From Sphingomonas hankyongi (GTDB lineage: Bacteria; Pseudomonadota; Alphaproteobacteria; Sphingomonadales; Sphingomonadaceae), in NCBI RefSeq assembly GCF_023516575.1, contig NZ_JAMGBE010000001.1, positions 372,001 through 436,000 of the forward strand: DNA of 64,000 nt. The letters run 5' to 3'. The notes below the pieces were generated by a model. That model had not been told where the DNA came from and made no database searches. It worked only from the letters and a program-made list of their open reading frames with translations. Below, piece after piece: positions 16,767 to 26,571 of the stretch. The first letter of the stretch is position 1; each line of letters starts with the position of its first letter. A program made the position numbers and the translations under genes.

Positions 16767-18851
16767 CTAGCGCGTGAAGCGCTCGCCCTTCCCGGCCTTG
16801 TCCAGAAGCAGCTGCGAGAAGCTGAATTCCGGCTTCATCCGCTCTTCCTGGCGCTTCAGGCCCTCGACGATCTTGTCCAGCCCCTCGGTATCCGCCCAGA
16901 ACATCGGGCCGCCGCGATAGACCGGCCAGCCGTATCCGTAGACCCAGACGACATCGATATCGGAAGCGCGCTGGGCGGTGCCCTCCTCCAGGATCTTCGC
17001 GCCTTCGTTGACCATCGTGTAGAGCGTGCGCTCGACGATCTCTTGGTCGCTGATCTCCCGGCGCTCGACGCCCTGTTTCTCGGCGAAATCCTCGATGATC
17101 TGCTGCACGACGGGTGACGGGCTGGGCCTGCGCTTCTCGTCATAATCGTAGAAGCCGGCACCCTTCTTCTGGCCCCACCGATCGATTGCGCAGAGGGCGT
17201 CGCGAACATTTTCCACGCGGTTCGGGTCGCGGTGCCAGCCGATGTCGACACCGGCGAGGTCGGCCATCTGGAACGGCCCCATCGGCATTCCGAATTCGAC
17301 GTGGACGCGATCGACCTGCTGGGGGCTGGCCCCCTCAAGCAGCAGCTTGGTCGCCTCGACTTGCCGCGGCATCAGCATACGGTTGCCGATGAAGCCGTGG
17401 CAGACGCCGGCGACAACCGGCACCTTCCTGATCTTCTTGCCGATCTGCATCGCCGTCAGAAGCACGTCGGGTTCGGTCTTGTCGCCGCGTACGACCTCGA
17501 GAAGCTTCATCACGTTGGCCGGCGAGAAGAAGTGCATCCCCACCACGTCGCCAGGACGCGAGATGCTCGCGGCGATCTCGTTGACGTTGAGGTAGCTGGT
17601 ATTGGACGCGAGGATCGCTCCGGGCTTGGCGATCTTGTCGAGACGCCCGAAGACCTCCTTCTTCACGTCCATATTCTCGTAAACCGCCTCGATGATCAGG
17701 TCGCACTGACCGAGGGCCTCGAAATCGAGCGTCGGCTCGAGCAGGCCCATCGCCTTGCCCACCTGCTCCGCGGTCAGCTTCCCTTTGGCCGCGCTCGCCT
17801 CATAATTGCGCAGCATCACGCCCGTGCCCCGGTCGAGCGCTTCCTGGCTCATCTCGACGATCGTCACCGGGATGCCGGCCGACAGGAAATTCATCGAGAT
17901 CCCGCCGCCCATCGTGCCTGCGCCGAGAACGCCGACGCGCTTGATGTCGCGCGGCTGCGTGCCTTCCGGGAGCCCGTCGATCTTCGCGGCCTTGCGCTCC
18001 GCGAAGAAGAAATATTGCTGCGCCTTCGCCTGGGTGCCGCTCATCAGCTCCATGAACAGCTTGCGCTCTTCCAGCACGCCCTCGGCATATGGCTTCTCGC
18101 ACGCGACCTTCACGGCGCGGACATTGGCCTCCGGAGCGTCGAAGCCACGAAAACGCTTGGCGTTGGCGGCCCGAAATTCCTCGAACACCGTCGGGTCGCA
18201 CTCGTTGAGCTTATATTGCCGCTCCGAACTCTTCGGGAGGGGACGCACGTCACGCACCTCCTCCGCATAGCCGACGGCATGAGGGATTAGCTCGTCCTCG
18301 ATCAGACGGTCGATCAGTCCGCAATCGAACGCCTGCTTGGCGCCGATCGGGTTGCCGGTCGCGCACATTTCGAGTGCTTGCCGGACACCGGCCACTCGCG
18401 GCAGGCGCTGCGTTCCACCGGCTCCCGGCAACAGCCCGAGCTTCACTTCCGGAGTGCCGAGCTTCGCCGAAGGCACCGCAACGCGATAGTGGCAGGCCAG
18501 CGCGACCTCGAGGCCGCCGCCGAGTGCCGTCCCGTGGATCGCAGCCACGACCGGCTTCGTGCAACTCTCGATTCGATCGACGACCTGCGGCAGCATCGGT
18601 TGCTCGAAAGCCTTGGGGGTGCCGAACTCGGAAACGTCGGCACCGGCGAAGAAGGTCTGTCCCTCGCACGCGATGACGACGGCGCTGACGCTGTTGTCGG
18701 CCTCCGCTTCCTCGATCGCAGCTACAAGACCATGCCGCACCGCATGGCCGAGCGCGTTCACCGGCGGGTTGTTCGACAGGACGATCAGGACGTCGCCATG
18801 CTTGGTCGTCGAGATCGGGCTGGTGGTCGGCTTTTCCATCACGTCGCTCAT
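16767..18851 (-). CDS. Bifunctional enoyl-CoA hydratase / 3-hydroxyacyl-CoA dehydrogenase (FadJ/FadB type)
   Basis: The 694-residue trifunctional-alpha-type enzyme has an N-terminal crotonase domain with oxyanion-hole motifs [11 protein letters not shown] and [19 protein letters not shown]. The NAD-binding loop [11 protein letters not shown] starts the dehydrogenase domain, which has [15 protein letters not shown] and two C-terminal helical domains. It performs the hydration and oxidation steps of beta-oxidation. I start it at ATG 18851, which has GGAGGAACCG upstream; the frame stays open further but the added residues are not family-like. It is divergent from the two acyl-CoA dehydrogenase genes. 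Confidence 0.95.
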   Translation of the reverse strand: MSDVMEKPTTSPISTTKHGDVLIVLSNNPPVNALGHAVRHGLVAAIEEAEADNSVSAVVIACEGQTFFAGADVSEFGTPKAFEQPMLPQVVDRIESCTKPVVAAIHGTALGGGLEVALACHYRVAVPSAKLGTPEVKLGLLPGAGGTQRLPRVAGVRQALEMCATGNPIGAKQAFDCGLIDRLIEDELIPHAVGYAEEVRDVRPLPKSSERQYKLNECDPTVFEEFRAANAKRFRGFDAPEANVRAVKVACEKPYAEGVLEERKLFMELMSGTQAKAQQYFFFAERKAAKIDGLPEGTQPRDIKRVGVLGAGTMGGGISMNFLSAGIPVTIVEMSQEALDRGTGVMLRNYEASAAKGKLTAEQVGKAMGLLEPTLDFEALGQCDLIIEAVYENMDVKKEVFGRLDKIAKPGAILASNTSYLNVNEIAASISRPGDVVGMHFFSPANVMKLLEVVRGDKTEPDVLLTAMQIGKKIRKVPVVAGVCHGFIGNRMLMPRQVEATKLLLEGASPQQVDRVHVEFGMPMGPFQMADLAGVDIGWHRDPNRVENVRDALCAIDRWGQKKGAGFYDYDEKRRPSPSPVVQQIIEDFAEKQGVERREISDQEIVERTLYTMVNEGAKILEEGTAQRASDIDVVWVYGYGWPVYRGGPMFWADTEGLDKIVEGLKRQEERMKPEFSFSQLLLDKAGKGERFTR

Positions 18852-18945
18852 CGGTTCCTCCGAGGCGCCGTGGCTAGGCTCCGTAACCGTTGCTGACAAG
18901 GCTGTTAGGCTCGACAAGCGCAGCCTCGCGGCGGATAGACGCCGC

Positions 18946-20115
18946 ATGAGCGACCTCGACAGATTCCGCGCCGAAACCCGCGAGTGGCTCGAGGCTAATT
19001 GCCCGGCCGAGATGCGGCATCCGATCCGATCTGAAGCCGACCTTTGCTGGGGCGGACGCAACTGGGCCTTCCAGTCGGACGCGCAGAAGCGCTGGCTCGA
19101 GGTCATGGCGGATCGCGGCTGGACGGTTCCGGAATGGCCGAAAGACTATGGCGGCGGCGGGCTCACGCCCGTGGAGGGGCGAGTCCTCAAGCAGGAGATG
19201 GCAAGGATCGGCGCCCGATCTCCGCTCACCAGCTTCGGAATCTCGATGCTCGGCCCCGCTTTGCTCAAATTCGGGACCGAGGAGCAGAAGCGCCACTATC
19301 TTCCGCAGATCGCTCGCGGCGAAATCCGCTGGTGCCAGGGCTATTCGGAGCCGGGCGCCGGGTCGGACCTCGCGGGACTTCAGACCAAGGCGGAAGACAA
19401 GGGCGACCACTGGCTGGTCAACGGCCAGAAGGTATGGACCAGCTACGCCGACAAGGCCGACTGGATATTCTGCCTGGTGCGCACGTCGAGCGAGTCCAAG
19501 CAGGGTGGCATCAGCTTCCTCCTCTTCGACATGCTCACGCCAGGCGTGTCCACCAAGCCGATCCTGCTGATCAGCGGTTCGTCGCCCTTCTGCGAGACCT
19601 TCTTCGACGATGTGAAAGTCCCGAAGGGGCAGATCGTCGGCGAAGTGAACCGCGGCTGGGACGTCGCCAAATATCTGCTCGGCCACGAGCGGGAGATGAT
19701 CGCGGGCATGGGGCTCGGCAGTGGGATAGGCACCGGCGGCACCAGCAATACGCTCGGCGGCTGGCTGACGCCGGCCGACCCGATGCTGCGTGCCGACATC
19801 GCCGCGTTCGACGTGGATGCGCTCGCCTTCGCGGCAATGAGCGAGCGCTTCGCGGCAATGTGGAAGGCTGGTGAGGCGCATCCCGCCAGCCCGTCGATGA
19901 TGAAATATGCGGGCACCGAGCTTAACAAGCAGCGCATGGAGCTGGTGATCGCGGCCGGCGGTTCCGATGCGCTTGAGTGGGACAGCGAACGGTCGAACAA
20001 TGGCAAGGCGCCGCGCGACTGGCTGCGCAGCAAGGGCAACTCGATCGAGGGCGGCACGAGCGAAATCCAGCTGAACATCGTCGCAAAGCACATATTGGGA
20101 CTGCCCGGAGCATGA
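18946..20115 (+). CDS. Acyl-CoA dehydrogenase family protein, first of a pair
   Basis: The 389-residue flavoprotein has the ACAD fold: FAD and substrate loops [29 protein letters not shown], and the C-terminal [23 protein letters not shown]. It opens [19 protein letters not shown], as in the FadE29-like chains of two-subunit dehydrogenases. The ATG of the next gene overlaps its stop (ATGA), so the two chains are probably translated together and assemble as a hetero-oligomer. It performs or supports the first dehydrogenation of a fatty or branched acyl-CoA; the substrate is not evident. Confidence 0.92.
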   Translation: MSDLDRFRAETREWLEANCPAEMRHPIRSEADLCWGGRNWAFQSDAQKRWLEVMADRGWTVPEWPKDYGGGGLTPVEGRVLKQEMARIGARSPLTSFGISMLGPALLKFGTEEQKRHYLPQIARGEIRWCQGYSEPGAGSDLAGLQTKAEDKGDHWLVNGQKVWTSYADKADWIFCLVRTSSESKQGGISFLLFDMLTPGVSTKPILLISGSSPFCETFFDDVKVPKGQIVGEVNRGWDVAKYLLGHEREMIAGMGLGSGIGTGGTSNTLGGWLTPADPMLRADIAAFDVDALAFAAMSERFAAMWKAGEAHPASPSMMKYAGTELNKQRMELVIAAGGSDALEWDSERSNNGKAPRDWLRSKGNSIEGGTSEIQLNIVAKHILGLPGA

Positions 20116-21236
20116 GCCTGCTCACCGACGACCAGAAGATGCTGCAGGAGACCGCGGCGAGCTTCCTCCGCGAGGAAGGCGCGATCTCGAAGCAGCTTCG
20201 GCATTGGCGCGATACTGGATGCACGGACGGCTATGGCACGGCCCTCTGGAAGCAGTTCGGCGACCTGGGTCTGACGGGCATTTGCATCCCGGAGGATCCG
20301 GGCGGTCTGGGTCTCGGCGCACTGGAATCCGCACTGGTGCTCGAAGAGGTGGGTCGCAACCTGACGCCTTCGCCGTTCCTCGCCTCGGCGGTCGTTGGAA
20401 CTCGCGCCATCGAGGGCACGGCGCATGCCGATCGCTGGTATCCGGCCATTCTGTCCGGGGAGGCGGTGCTGACGCTCGCCGTGGACGAGAACAAACGCCA
20501 CGCGCCACTCGAAACCGCATTGAAAGCCGAGCGCAGAGGCAACGGCTTCGTTCTGAACGGATCCAAGCAATTCGTCGTCCACGGCAATTCAGCCGACATG
20601 GTGGTCACCGCGGCACGGACGTCGGGATCGCCCGGCCAAGCCGAAGGCCTCACCCTGTTCGCAATTCCCAAGGGCAGCGCGCAGGTCGAGACCGCGTCGC
20701 TCGTGGATAGCTCGAAGGCCGCCCGGCTGGTGTTCGAGGATGTTGCCGTCGATTCAGACGCGGTGATCGGCGAGGTCGACAAGGGCTGGTCACGGCTGTC
20801 GCGCGCGCTCGATGCCGGCCGTGCTGGTGCAGCCGCGGAGCTGGTGGGTGTCGCTGCGGGCGCGACGGCGATGACGCTCGACTACCTCAGGCAGCGCAAG
20901 CAATTCGGCAAGACGATCGGCGAGTTCCAGGCGCTGCAGCATCGGGCTGCGCATCTTTATGGAGAGATCGAGATTGCGCGCGCTGCTGCGCTCAAGGCCG
21001 CACAGCTGATCGATTCAGGGGATGAGAAGGCCGAGCTTCACGCCGCCGTTGCGAAAGCCAAGGCCGCTTCGGTCGCCTCCCTCGCGGTTCGCGAGGGTGT
21101 GCAGATGCATGGCGGCATCGGCATGACCGACGAGCACGACATCGGATTGTTCATGAAACGGTCCGCCGTCCTCGGCGAGCTGTTCGGAGACGTCTATTAT
21201 CACCGCAATCGGGTTGCGGAGCTGAGCGGCTATTAG
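20112..21236 (+). CDS. Acyl-CoA dehydrogenase family protein, second of a pair
   Basis: The 374-residue ACAD opens [23 protein letters not shown]. It has the middle-domain flavin loop FAIPKG and SRALDAGRAGAAAELVGVA, YLRQRKQFGKTIGEFQALQHRAA, and the C-terminal MHGGIGMTDEHDIGLFMKR. It is shorter in the middle domain than classic homotetrameric ACADs, as in FadE28-type partner chains. ATG 20112 overlaps the preceding stop. Whether the catalytic Glu belongs to this chain or its partner needs an alignment. Confidence 0.9.
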   Translation: MSLLTDDQKMLQETAASFLREEGAISKQLRHWRDTGCTDGYGTALWKQFGDLGLTGICIPEDPGGLGLGALESALVLEEVGRNLTPSPFLASAVVGTRAIEGTAHADRWYPAILSGEAVLTLAVDENKRHAPLETALKAERRGNGFVLNGSKQFVVHGNSADMVVTAARTSGSPGQAEGLTLFAIPKGSAQVETASLVDSSKAARLVFEDVAVDSDAVIGEVDKGWSRLSRALDAGRAGAAAELVGVAAGATAMTLDYLRQRKQFGKTIGEFQALQHRAAHLYGEIEIARAAALKAAQLIDSGDEKAELHAAVAKAKAASVASLAVREGVQMHGGIGMTDEHDIGLFMKRSAVLGELFGDVYYHRNRVAELSGY

Positions 21237-21388
21237 CCGCCCTTGGCCTTGTAGCCGCCGATTATGCCCAGGATGAAGCTGGTGAACAGGGCGAGCTGGA
21301 CCTTCCCTTCCGGATCGTGCCAGCCGAAATAGCCGGCGCCCCACCCAAAGAGCGCGATGAACATGGCAATTGCCACCCCCATTACCAT
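21233..21388 (-). CDS. Small two-helix membrane protein, unknown function
   Basis: The 51-residue product has two hydrophobic stretches (about 2-20 and 31-45), the motif GWHDPEGK between them, and a C-terminus GGYKAKGG. The SD GGGGGAGACTCAGCG precedes the ATG. The stop overlaps the end of the acyl-CoA dehydrogenase gene tail to tail by 4 nt. I do not recognise the family; similar small proteins are common in sphingomonads. Confidence 0.65.
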   Translation of the reverse strand: MVMGVAIAMFIALFGWGAGYFGWHDPEGKVQLALFTSFILGIIGGYKAKGG

Positions 21389-21517
21389 CGCTGAGTCTCC
21401 CCCTTTACGAGTACAAACGGGCATCTTCGGCCCACAAGGTAAACAGATCGTAAAACTTGCCCGGTCCCGCGCCCCGCGCCATAGGGCCTCCCGCACCCTC
21501 CAACTGCAGGCAAACAC

Positions 21518-21757
21518 ATGAAAGCGCGCGTCTTCGTCACACTGAAGCCCGGCGTCCTGGACCCTCAGGGCAAGGCCATCCACCATGCCCTGGAAGGACT
21601 GGGATTCGCGGGCGTCAACGACGTGCGCGCCGGAAAGCTCATCGAGCTCGACCTTGCCGACGGCACCAGCGACTCCGACATCGAGGATATGTGCCGGAAG
21701 CTGCTTGCCAACACGGTGATCGAGAACTTCCGGATTGAACGGCTGGAGCACGCCTGA
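21518..21757 (+). CDS. purS: Phosphoribosylformylglycinamidine synthase subunit PurS
   Basis: The 79-residue protein opens MKARVFVTLKPGVLDPQGKAI and has the GVNDVRAGKLIEL and MCRKLLANTVIENF elements of PurS. PurS joins PurQ to PurL in the three-part FGAM synthase of alphaproteobacteria and Gram-positives (purine step 4). It is followed 59 bp on by purQ, with a small hairpin CCCGCATATTTGGCGGG between them. Confidence 0.96.
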   Translation: MKARVFVTLKPGVLDPQGKAIHHALEGLGFAGVNDVRAGKLIELDLADGTSDSDIEDMCRKLLANTVIENFRIERLEHA

Positions 21758-21816
21758 CTGCCACTTTTCCCGCATATTTGGCGGGTAGGAGCGCCGTGTC
21801 GGCCAGGAGCATGTGA

Positions 21817-22485
21817 ATGAAGAGTGCGGTCATCGTCTTCCCCGGATCGAACTGCGATCGCGATCTCGCGGTCGCGCTCGAGCAGGTGACCGGCCGCAAG
21901 CCCGAGATGGTCTGGCACAAGGACGCCGATCTGCCCGAGGGCATCGACTTCATCGGCATTCCCGGCGGATTTTCCTACGGCGACTATCTGCGATCCGGAG
22001 CGATGGCCGCGCGTTCGCCGATCATGCGAGCAGTCAAGGATGCCGCCGATCGCGGAGTCCCGACGATCGGCATCTGCAACGGCTTCCAGGTGCTGACGGA
22101 GACCGGCTTGCTGCCCGGCGCCTTGATGCGAAACGCCGGGCTGAGCTTCGTCTGCAGGCCCGTGTCGCTCAAGGTCGAGAACAGCCAGAGCCTTTTCACC
22201 AGCGGCTACGAAACCGGGCAGACGATTACCGTCCCGGTCGCCCATCACGATGGCAATTATCAGGCAGACGAGGCGACCCTCGATCGTCTCGAAGCAGAGG
22301 GCCGCGTCGCATTCCGCTACCTTGAGGAAGTCAACGGCTCTGCGCGACGGATCGCCGGCATCCTCAACGATACGGGCAACGTCCTGGGCCTGATGCCTCA
22401 CCCCGAGAGGGTCATCGAGGCCGCGCACGGCGGCACCGACGGGCGCCGCTTGTTCGAGGGCCTGCTGGAGACGGTGGCCGCTTAA
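21817..22485 (+). CDS. purQ: Phosphoribosylformylglycinamidine synthase subunit PurQ (glutaminase)
   Basis: The 222-residue class I glutamine amidotransferase has oxyanion strand [13 protein letters not shown], nucleophile Cys in GICNGFQVL, and the His/Glu pair in LMPHPERV. It supplies ammonia to PurL for FGAM formation. SD AGGAG lies 7 nt before the ATG. purL is not adjacent: the next gene is convergent and overlaps purQ by 4 nt. Confidence 0.97.
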   Translation: MKSAVIVFPGSNCDRDLAVALEQVTGRKPEMVWHKDADLPEGIDFIGIPGGFSYGDYLRSGAMAARSPIMRAVKDAADRGVPTIGICNGFQVLTETGLLPGALMRNAGLSFVCRPVSLKVENSQSLFTSGYETGQTITVPVAHHDGNYQADEATLDRLEAEGRVAFRYLEEVNGSARRIAGILNDTGNVLGLMPHPERVIEAAHGGTDGRRLFEGLLETVAA

Positions 22486-23222
22486 GGCCCGACGCTGAAC
22501 GGAGTGAACTCAGTCTTCTCGTCGTAAACGTCAAAGCCTTCGCGGCGCTTGAGCCAGCCGACGACCGCATAAGTGACGGGCGTCAGGATCGCTTCCCACG
22601 ACACCTTCAGCACCCATTGGGTCAGCATCACCTTCAGCAAGGTCGCGCTGTCCAGCACCCCGAAAAAGGCGAGCGGGTAGAAGAACAGGCTATCGACGCC
22701 CTGCCCCGCGACGGTCGAGCCGATGGTCCGCGTCCACAGATGCTTTCCCTCGGTCCAGATTTTCATCTTGGCGAGCACGAGGCTGTTGACGAACTCGCCC
22801 GCCCAGAAGGCGATGATCGAAGCCGCGACGATGCGCGGCACCTGCCCGAACACCGCGTCATAGGCCTGCTGACCGGTCCAGCCCGGATCGGCCGGCAAGG
22901 CGACGACCACCCAGCTCATGAAGGCCATGAAGATCAGCGCGACGAAGCCTGCCCAGATGCAGCGTCGTGCGCGGGCGAACCCGTAGACCTCCGTCAGCAC
23001 GTCGCCGATGACATAGGAGAGCGGGAAGAAGAGGATGCCGGCACCGAACGGCCAGGGGCCGATCCCGGGCAGGTTGATGTTGGCGATCTTGCCCGCGCCG
23101 ATGACGTTCGACAGCAGCAGGATGGCGACGAAGGCGGCCATCACGAAATCGAAATAGCGGAACCGGCGATGCGCAACTTCATGCGCCTCGACGTGCTTCA
23201 GCCCCTCCCCCTCGGCATCCAT
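22482..23222 (-). CDS. Queuosine precursor transporter (YhhQ/VUT family)
   Basis: The 246-residue protein has about six membrane helices and the VUT-family signature: [25 protein letters not shown], then [37 protein letters not shown]. It imports preQ0/preQ1 for tRNA queuosine synthesis. There is no SD before ATG 23222; a purine-rich run lies just inside the gene, so a leaderless or different start is possible. It stands 58 bp from the tRNA-Arg gene on the other strand. Confidence 0.9.
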   Translation of the reverse strand: MDAEGEGLKHVEAHEVAHRRFRYFDFVMAAFVAILLLSNVIGAGKIANINLPGIGPWPFGAGILFFPLSYVIGDVLTEVYGFARARRCIWAGFVALIFMAFMSWVVVALPADPGWTGQQAYDAVFGQVPRIVAASIIAFWAGEFVNSLVLAKMKIWTEGKHLWTRTIGSTVAGQGVDSLFFYPLAFFGVLDSATLLKVMLTQWVLKVSWEAILTPVTYAVVGWLKRREGFDVYDEKTEFTPFSVGP

Positions 23223-23280
23223 CGCGCGGAAGCTAGCGCGGTTCCGCTGCGGGTCAATTCCGGTTAGGTCATCCCCACGC

Positions 23281-23357
23281 GCGCCCGTAGCTCAGTTGGA
23301 TAGAGCACGAGCCTTCTAAGCTTGAGGTCGTAGGTTCGAATCCTACCGGGCGCGCCA
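23281..23357 (+). tRNA. tRNA-Arg (TCT anticodon)
   Basis: Cloverleaf: acceptor GCGCCCG/CGGGCGC, anticodon stem CGAGC/GCTTG around CTTCTAA (anticodon TCT), T arm GTAGG/CCTAC around TTCGAAT, encoded CCA at 23355-23357. It reads AGA. Its 3' end is duplicated 121 bp downstream. Confidence 0.95.
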
Positions 23358-23479
23358 GCAGCCGGATGCCGCTAAGCGGTTTCCGGACGCTGGAGTGCTC
23401 TAGGGTTCGAACCTTTTCGGGGTCGAAGCGAAGCGGAGACGACCGAGCGAAGCGAGGGCAATCCTACCGGGCGCGCCAG
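23339..23479. repeat. Duplicated tRNA-Arg 3' end (attachment-site scar)
   Basis: AATCCTACCGGGCGCGCCAG occurs at 23339-23358 (T-stem to CCA of the tRNA) and again at 23460-23479, 121 bp on. The interval between copies has a T-loop-like GGTTCGAACC and a short GCGAAGCG-rich stretch but no gene. This is what remains when an integrase-carried element inserts at a tRNA 3' end and later leaves. A partial tRNA-gene duplication is the alternative. Confidence 0.65.
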
Positions 23480-23514
23480 GCTTTCCCGGACGTCGCGGCT
23501 AGAAAGAGATTGGC

Positions 23515-24045
23515 ATGGCAAAGCTCGTGTTTGGGATGAACCAGTCGCTGGACGGCTACGTCGACCACACGGCTTTCGGGCCCGGTCCCGTGCTTTTCAG
23601 GCACTTCATCGAGCAGGCGCGCGAGCAGGTCGGCAGCATCTATGGCCGCAACCTGTACGAGATCATGCGCTATTGGGACGAAGATCATCACGAATGGGAC
23701 GAACCGGAACGCGAGTTCGCCGACGCCTGGCGACGACAGCGGAAATGGGTCGTTTCTCATACCCTGAATTCGGTCGGCCCCAGCGCCTCGCTCATCGTCG
23801 ATGACCTGGAGGGCGAGATACGACGGCTGAAAACGGAACTCACCGGGGAAATCGAAGTCGGTGGGCCCAATTTGGCGCGAACCCTGACCAGGCTCGGCCT
23901 GATCGACGAATATAGGATTTACCTGCACCCGGTCGTGTTGGGCCGGGGCAACCCTTATTTCGCCGAAGCTCGACCGCCGCTTCGGCTCGCGGGAAGCGAT
24001 CAGATCGACGAAAATGTAATCCGGCTCACATACGTTCCCGATTGA
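23515..24045 (+). CDS. RibD C-terminal / dihydrofolate reductase-like protein
   Basis: The 176-residue protein has the RibD C-terminal reductase fold: KLVFGMNQSLDGYVDH, GRNLYEIMRYW, KWVVSHTL, and late GGPNLARTL and IYLHPVVLGRGNPYF. The family is NAD(P)H-dependent and mostly uncharacterised (YyaP/YwjB type). The start is 36 bp after the second copy of the tRNA-Arg 3' end. It is not the housekeeping folA, which lies at 25524. Confidence 0.85.
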   Translation: MAKLVFGMNQSLDGYVDHTAFGPGPVLFRHFIEQAREQVGSIYGRNLYEIMRYWDEDHHEWDEPEREFADAWRRQRKWVVSHTLNSVGPSASLIVDDLEGEIRRLKTELTGEIEVGGPNLARTLTRLGLIDEYRIYLHPVVLGRGNPYFAEARPPLRLAGSDQIDENVIRLTYVPD

Positions 24046-24060
24046 TTGGTGCAGCGCGCC

Positions 24061-25476
24061 TCAAGGAACCAACTTGCCCGGATTCATAATCCCGAGCGGG
24101 TCGAGCGCCTGCTTGATCGCCCTCAGCGCGTGGATACGCGCGGGCGAGCTCAGCCTCTCGAGCTCGGCGCGCTTCAGCTGGCCGATGCCATGCTCGGCCG
24201 AGATCGAACCGCCAGCAGCGGTGACCAGATCGTCGACCAACCGCGTGATCGCCGCGCCTTCAGCCTCGTACCAGTCCGGCGAAGCATGGCTTGCCGCCCG
24301 CACGTGGAAGTGGATGTTGCCATCGCCCAGGTGACCGAAGCCGCTTGCTATGACGCCTGGAAATGCCCGCTCGACCTCGGCGCTGGCCTCGACGAGGAAG
24401 CGCGGCATGTCGGCTACCGCGACCGAGATGTCGTGAGCGAGCGTCTGGCCTTCGGCTCGCTCCGCTTCCGAGATGCTGTCGCGGATCTTCCAGAATGCCT
24501 CCGCCTGTGCCTCGTTCGAGGCGATTGCGGCGTCGGCGATAATCCCCTGCTGCAATGCTTTGCCGAGCAATGCCTCAAGCTCCGCCGCGATGTCCACGTG
24601 TGCGTCGGGCGTGGTGGCTTCCACCAGAGCGTGCCAGCGATGCTCGCCCGTCAGCGGAGCGCGCGTGCCGGGGATATGCTTGAGCACGAGATCCAGCGAG
24701 TCCTGCGGAACCAGCTCGAAACCTTCGACGGTGCCGGTCCGCGCTTCGAGGAACCTCAGGAGGTCGAGGGCGCGGCTTGGGCTGTCGAGCCCCGTCCAGG
24801 CAACGGCGCGCTGCGCGATGGCGGGAACCAGCCGGACCGCAACCGCCGTGACGACGCCGAGCGTGCCTTCCGCTCCAATCAGCAATTGGTCGAGGCTGTA
24901 GCCGCGATTGTCCTTCTTCAGGCCGGATAGCCCGTCGTGCACGGATCCGTCAGGCAGCACCGCCTCCACCCCCGTCACCAACGCACGCATCGTGCCGAAC
25001 TTCAGCACCTGGGTACCTCCCGCGTTGGTCGAGGTGAGGCCGCCCAGCGTGCAGCTTCCGCGGGCTCCGAGCGTAAGAGGAAAGCGCATGCCGACCTCGT
25101 TCGCAGCGTCGTGAAGCGTCGCCAGGATCACGCCGGCCTCCGCCACCGCGCACCGGTCCTCTGCGCTGACCGAGCGGATGCGATTCATGCGCCGCAGCGA
25201 AAGCAGCAGGGCGGAGCCGTCCGACGGAGGCGTCGCACCCGCCGCCATGCCCGTATTCCCACCCTGCGGCACCAGAGGCACGCGATGCTCGGCGGCGAGC
25301 CTGACGATCTCCGCCACTTCCACGGTCGACGAGGGAGCCAGGACCGCCGCGGATGCGCCATGGACACGGCCTCTCCAGTCACTCACCCATGGCTCGATCT
25401 CGGCCGGATCGGTGATGACGCCCCTTGGCCCGAGCCTCTGCCTCACTTGCTCGATCAGCTGCGACTGTGCGCTCAT
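24061..25476 (-). CDS. FAD-binding 2-hydroxy acid oxidoreductase (D-2-hydroxyglutarate / glycolate oxidase type)
   Basis: The 471-residue enzyme has a PCMH FAD domain with VPQGGNTGMAAGATP and LGARGSCTLGGLTSTNAGG, and the C-terminal cap with SGFGHLGDGNIHFH and GSISAEHGIGQLKRAEL. These are family marks of D-2-hydroxyglutarate dehydrogenase, D-lactate dehydrogenase and GlcD. The His in HLGDGN would bind substrate and metal. The exact acid cannot be told. It is divergent from folA, with 47 bp between their starts. Confidence 0.88.
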   Translation of the reverse strand: MSAQSQLIEQVRQRLGPRGVITDPAEIEPWVSDWRGRVHGASAAVLAPSSTVEVAEIVRLAAEHRVPLVPQGGNTGMAAGATPPSDGSALLLSLRRMNRIRSVSAEDRCAVAEAGVILATLHDAANEVGMRFPLTLGARGSCTLGGLTSTNAGGTQVLKFGTMRALVTGVEAVLPDGSVHDGLSGLKKDNRGYSLDQLLIGAEGTLGVVTAVAVRLVPAIAQRAVAWTGLDSPSRALDLLRFLEARTGTVEGFELVPQDSLDLVLKHIPGTRAPLTGEHRWHALVEATTPDAHVDIAAELEALLGKALQQGIIADAAIASNEAQAEAFWKIRDSISEAERAEGQTLAHDISVAVADMPRFLVEASAEVERAFPGVIASGFGHLGDGNIHFHVRAASHASPDWYEAEGAAITRLVDDLVTAAGGSISAEHGIGQLKRAELERLSSPARIHALRAIKQALDPLGIMNPGKLVP

Positions 25477-25523
25477 GGTTCGTGCCGCTTGGCACGCACG
25501 GTCGGGCGCGTCAAAACGACGGC

Positions 25524-26015
25524 ATGGAGAAATGTCCCGTCACGATTGTCGTCGCCCGCGCGCAAAATGGGGTCATCGGCCGCGGCGGGAAGCTTCCATG
25601 GCATCTCCCCGCGGACCTCAAGCGCTTCAAGCAACTGACGATGGGCAGCGCGATGGTGATGGGACGCCGCACCTTCGACAGCCTGCCCGGCATCCTTCCG
25701 GGCCGGCGCCACATTGTCCTGACGCGCGACCGCAACTGGTTCGCGATCGGCGCGGAGAAAGCCTGCGGAGCGCAGGCCGCGCTGGACCTCGCGGGCGGGG
25801 AGCCGGTCTCGGTCATCGGCGGCGCCGATATCTTCGCCCTGTTCCTGCCTCTCGCGGACCGGATCGAGCTCACCGAAGTGCTCGAGGATATTCAGGGCGA
25901 CACGTCCTGGCCCGATCCTCGCCACTCGGGCGACTGGCGCGAGGTCTCGTCGGAATTGCATCCGGCGGAGGACGGCCGGCCGGCCTTCCGCTTCGTAACC
26001 CTCGAGCGCGGCTAG
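25524..26015 (+). CDS. folA: Dihydrofolate reductase
   Basis: The 163-residue enzyme has IVVARAQNGVIGRGGKLPWHLPADLKRFK (NADPH loop and catalytic acid region), MGRRTFDSLPGILPGRRHIVLTR, and VIGGADIFALFLP. It reduces dihydrofolate to tetrahydrofolate. I chose ATG 25524, which leaves a 47-bp gap from the divergent oxidase; a longer open frame upstream is not family-like. The 3' end overlaps the SRPBCC gene by 4 nt. Confidence 0.95.
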   Translation: MEKCPVTIVVARAQNGVIGRGGKLPWHLPADLKRFKQLTMGSAMVMGRRTFDSLPGILPGRRHIVLTRDRNWFAIGAEKACGAQAALDLAGGEPVSVIGGADIFALFLPLADRIELTEVLEDIQGDTSWPDPRHSGDWREVSSELHPAEDGRPAFRFVTLERG

Positions 26016-26539
26016 GTCCGCGGACGCGCGGTCGCAAACGCGCGAAGCCGCTTCATCTGCCCGGCCAGGACGCCGTCGACGAGCGGCGCAAGCTTGTCGG
26101 CGCCACCGTTCGCAAAGCCCGCGGCCCGATAGTTCAGGGTCAGCTGGGAGCCGGCGGCGGTCGACTTGACCTGCACGTCCATCACGCCCGTCGTCGCCTC
26201 GTAAAGCAGGGGCCCCAGCGCACCGGTGAGGACGACGCGCTTACCGGGTTCGACGTAAACGACCCGCATATGCTCAACTCCGCCGCCGCCCTCCGGGAAG
26301 CGCTCGCAGAAGCATCCGCCCGGGCGCAGGTCGAGCGAGAGGTTGCTGGAATCGCCGCTGTAGGTGTGTTCCGCGTCCCACCAGCCGCTGACGTTGCTGA
26401 AGGCGGCGAAGGCGACCTCGGGCTTCACCACGAGACTGACCGTCTGGCGGACTTCGAAGCCATTGGATGAAGCGCTTACGACTTCGGCCGGCGCAGCGGA
26501 GGCGGCCATCAACGACGCTAATGCAACCCATGCCTTCAT
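26012..26539 (-). CDS. Secreted SRPBCC-fold protein
   Basis: The 175-residue protein has a signal peptide (MKAWVALASLMAASAAPAEV) and an SRPBCC (START-like) lipid or hydrophobic-ligand fold with FAAFSNVSGWWDAEH and a Gly/Cys-rich GGCFCERFPEGGG. The ligand is unknown. It follows adk by 32 bp and its translation start lies inside a perfect 9-bp hairpin (26537-26562). Confidence 0.85.
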   Translation of the reverse strand: MKAWVALASLMAASAAPAEVVSASSNGFEVRQTVSLVVKPEVAFAAFSNVSGWWDAEHTYSGDSSNLSLDLRPGGCFCERFPEGGGGVEHMRVVYVEPGKRVVLTGALGPLLYEATTGVMDVQVKSTAAGSQLTLNYRAAGFANGGADKLAPLVDGVLAGQMKRLRAFATARPRT

Positions 26540-26562
26540 TCGCTCGACCCCCTGAGCGAATG
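26537..26562 (-). promoter_or_regulatory. Hairpin that encloses the ribosome binding site of the SRPBCC gene
   Basis: On the transcribed strand CATTCGCTC pairs perfectly with GAGCGAATG. The loop AGGGGGTC carries the SD, and the final ATG is the start codon. Sequence alone cannot say whether it regulates translation. Confidence 0.55.
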
Positions 26563-26571
26563 ATGCAGCGA

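Noticed and set aside
23358..23459. A second tRNA between the two tRNA-Arg 3' copies
   Set aside because: Only T-loop-like and 3'-end sequence is present; no acceptor 5' strand or anticodon arm.
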